Source: Crotalaria pallida (taxonomy: Eukaryota > Streptophyta > Magnoliopsida > Fabales > Fabaceae). Taken from it: 64,000 nt of DNA. Numbering within the stretch: position 1 is the first letter of the stretch; the number at the start of each line of letters is the position of its first letter. The stretch spans positions 89,547,001-89,611,000 of the forward strand of contig CM075656.1 in assembly GCA_037953625.1 (NCBI GenBank), in the 5' to 3' direction. The notes under the pieces are model-generated. The model saw only the letters and a list, made by a program, of their open reading frames with translations. It did not search any database and had not been told where the DNA came from. The position numbers and the translations under genes are program-made. This document shows positions 62,052 through 64,000 of this stretch, piece after piece.

Positions 62052-63563
62052 TCAAGCAGCTTTCACTGCCTTTCCACTTTCTGTATTGCTGTTGTGTCTG
62101 AAATTTAGAACACCGCTGAGTCCTCTTCCCCTAGCCAGCTGTTCCAGTTCTTGAATTTTTTCCTTAAGAAGTTCTACTTCTTTTGCCAAGTCCTCACTTC
62201 CTTGCTTCACAGCCTAAATAAGAATGAATAATGGTTGGAGAACGGTGAATTGTGGAACCTTTATGAATGGAGTAACTTTTCTCATTAAGCCAGAATTGGG
62301 AACCAATGACAGTGAATATAACAAAGTTGTTTCCTATGGTATTATATTTTAGAACAAGGAAGATTACAAATTGCTATGGATTATTATCATAATGCACTTC
62401 TCTATTAACAGTAATGCTCTGGAAAATCCCAGGTCAGATAGCTATAATAGACTGCCTAACCTTAAATCTATCCTTCCATTTAAACATGTTAACTCAGACA
62501 TTTAACAATTATCCATTTCAACCCAAAAGCACATCTACAAAAACCTTGATACTGTCCTACTGCAGCTTTTTTTCATGAAAAGTCAAGCACAAGCGAAATT
62601 GAAATATTTTAACCATTCTCATATTCAGCATATTGATCAACTTAACCAGAGGTTTCAAAATAAAACACATCACAAAGCATGATGCAACCTTTGGGCAGCA
62701 ATAATGAAACTGGGAATTGCTGGCACCAACTGGGAAATGTAGGGATTGATTCTCTATTAAAAGCTGAAAAGGTTAGCCCTATTGTATCCTAATATCTTCA
62801 AATATGAGGCCCTACGCGTAATAATCTATCACAACCACTGTTCAGAATAAAGATTAATGATCAAAACTAAACGTGAGACTACATTAGCCACTTGAATCAA
62901 TATTTTTTTAATCTTCATTACAAAGTGGGGTCGGCTGGTTCAAACTCAAAAACCAAAACTTCCATTAAACCATTTTGATCTAAATCCATTCTAACGGTTT
63001 CATCTAAAGTTTTTCTTAGTCTTCCTCTCCCTCTAATTATTGGGTTATCCTTCATTGTTTGTTTAACTCTTCTAACTGGGCCTTCTCATGTGTCCAAACC
63101 ATCATAGACATGATTCTAGCATCTTTTCTTCAACAGGTGCCACTCTACTGTGCCTATAATAAAATTCATGTTCTTATCTTTCCCCATGTGTCCACTTATC
63201 CAATTGTAGCAATACTACAACGCAAAATTAATCGTCTATTCCATTTGGTCATGCTGTTCCAGTTTAAAAATTAAGAACGCATGGCCATGGTTAAACACTT
63301 AAGATAGGAGACACAAAATTATAGGATGGAATGACATTGGTATCACATCCATTTGCATCAAAAAATGGGGACCAGATGATATAGCAAGATCAGATTATCA
63401 TAGTTAAGATGGAATTATATATAACAAAAGCATAGAGCCATTTGAAATGTGTGTTAGAATATTTTTTTGAAATTACCCCTAGTTCTTGCTTTCGTAGCTC
63501 CTCCTTTCTTGCTTCAGATCTAGCACTTCTTTGTACCTCAAAGATCAAGACAACTACCCCAAC
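62052..63563 (-). CDS. OPA3-like protein, C-terminal two exons only
   Basis: Two phase-0 exons are in the window: 63563-63477 and 62213-62052. They encode VGVVVLIFEVQRSARSEARK (hydrophobic strand, then basic helix), then a charged coiled-coil (KQGSEDLAKEVELLKEKIQE) and a C-terminal GRGLSGVLNFRHNS tail. This is the conserved C-terminal half of plant optic atrophy 3 homologues, small proteins associated with mitochondrial membranes. The N-terminal exon or exons must lie beyond 64000, because no acceptable upstream exon appears before the window ends. The intron between the two (62214-63476) is long, and 62930-63290 resembles a dispersed 'GGGGTCGGCT' repeat. Confidence 0.85.
62925..63290. repeat. 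possible dispersed repeat in OPA3 intron
   Basis: GTGGGGTCGGCTGGTTC followed by CTTAGTCTTCCTCTCCCTCT resembles a common plant short interspersed repeat. Ends and target duplication are not defined. Confidence 0.35.
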
Positions 63564-64000
63564 CTACAAATATAGCACATTGTTACAAAACCAAACAATT
63601 AAGGACAAGGCATGTGTGAAACACAAATTATTTCGGTACAAATATGTAAAATGATTTCGTATGTCTAAGGGTTAATGAACGCCATAGAGAGGGGGGGAGG
63701 GTCTCGCTTACTTCAATTCACTTAACTTGTTAGTACTTTATTACCAATGCCAAATGGTCTTCCTATCCTTTATTTTACCATTTAATGAAAATGCTGCTCT
63801 CACATCGAAACCATTACCTCCAAAGATTACAGCTCACGATCAACTTTTTTGGCTCCAAGGTCATAAACATTTTATCATCTCAATTTTGTAAAAATAATAT
63901 TTACTCAATTTACTACAAGGAAATACTTGAGCAAACAATACTCCTTTCTAGATATCTTTTCTTCTTCCTACTCTTTGCCTATGTCTCCTTCTCTTTGAAC

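Overview
The window is nuclear DNA of a flowering plant. It is strongly AT-rich, genes carry many short GT-AG introns, and intergenic space is packed with miniature transposable elements. The gene families (VOZ, LOB-domain, LRR-VIII receptor kinase, UGT79-like) and the repeat types (Stowaway, hAT and Mutator-like foldback elements, LINEs, SINEs) fit a eudicot, most likely a papilionoid legume. The species call is inference.

I could reconstruct nine genes plus one truncated by the window edge, checking splice sites and reading phase exon by exon. In order they are: a LOB-domain (LBD) transcription factor (minus, 2515-3930) with a one-base frameshift and a duplicated glutamine-rich exon; a small one-span membrane protein (minus, 11264-11638); an 18-exon LRR receptor kinase of the HPCA1/LRR-VIII-1 type (minus, 16045-22490, 932 aa); a PDAP1-like phosphoprotein (minus, 35913-38641); a mitochondrial-type ribosomal protein bL31 (plus, 39433-39642), head to head with PDAP1 over a short shared promoter; an intronless UDP-glycosyltransferase (minus, 40338-41717); a plastid-targeted membrane protein of unknown function (minus, 43904-48762, 617 aa); transcription elongation factor ELF1 (plus, 52271-53229); a VOZ transcription factor (minus, 57544-59692, 469 aa); and the last two exons of an OPA3-like mitochondrial protein (minus, 62052-63563).

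The spaces between genes hold mobile DNA, several copies with clear target-site duplications (TSDs): two hAT-type elements full of GGTCC/GGGTCC repeats (29844-30497, 54312-54835), two 5'-truncated LINEs (25457-25891, 34063-34364), two tRNA-derived SINEs (29190-29324, 55391-55570), two oppositely oriented copies of one Stowaway family (14238-14513, 32702-32977), long foldback elements (483-1623, 34587-34928, 55724-56930 and others), a Helitron-like 3' end (8752-8779) and a perfect 161-bp tandem duplication (12729-13050).

The genes are unrelated housekeeping, signalling and metabolic loci and show no common pathway. I found no convincing new multi-gene system. The points most worth following are the frameshifted LBD gene with its exon duplication, the phase-matched spare last exon of the plastid protein gene, the shared PDAP1/bL31 promoter with a triplicated 15-mer, and the nested hAT-type elements.
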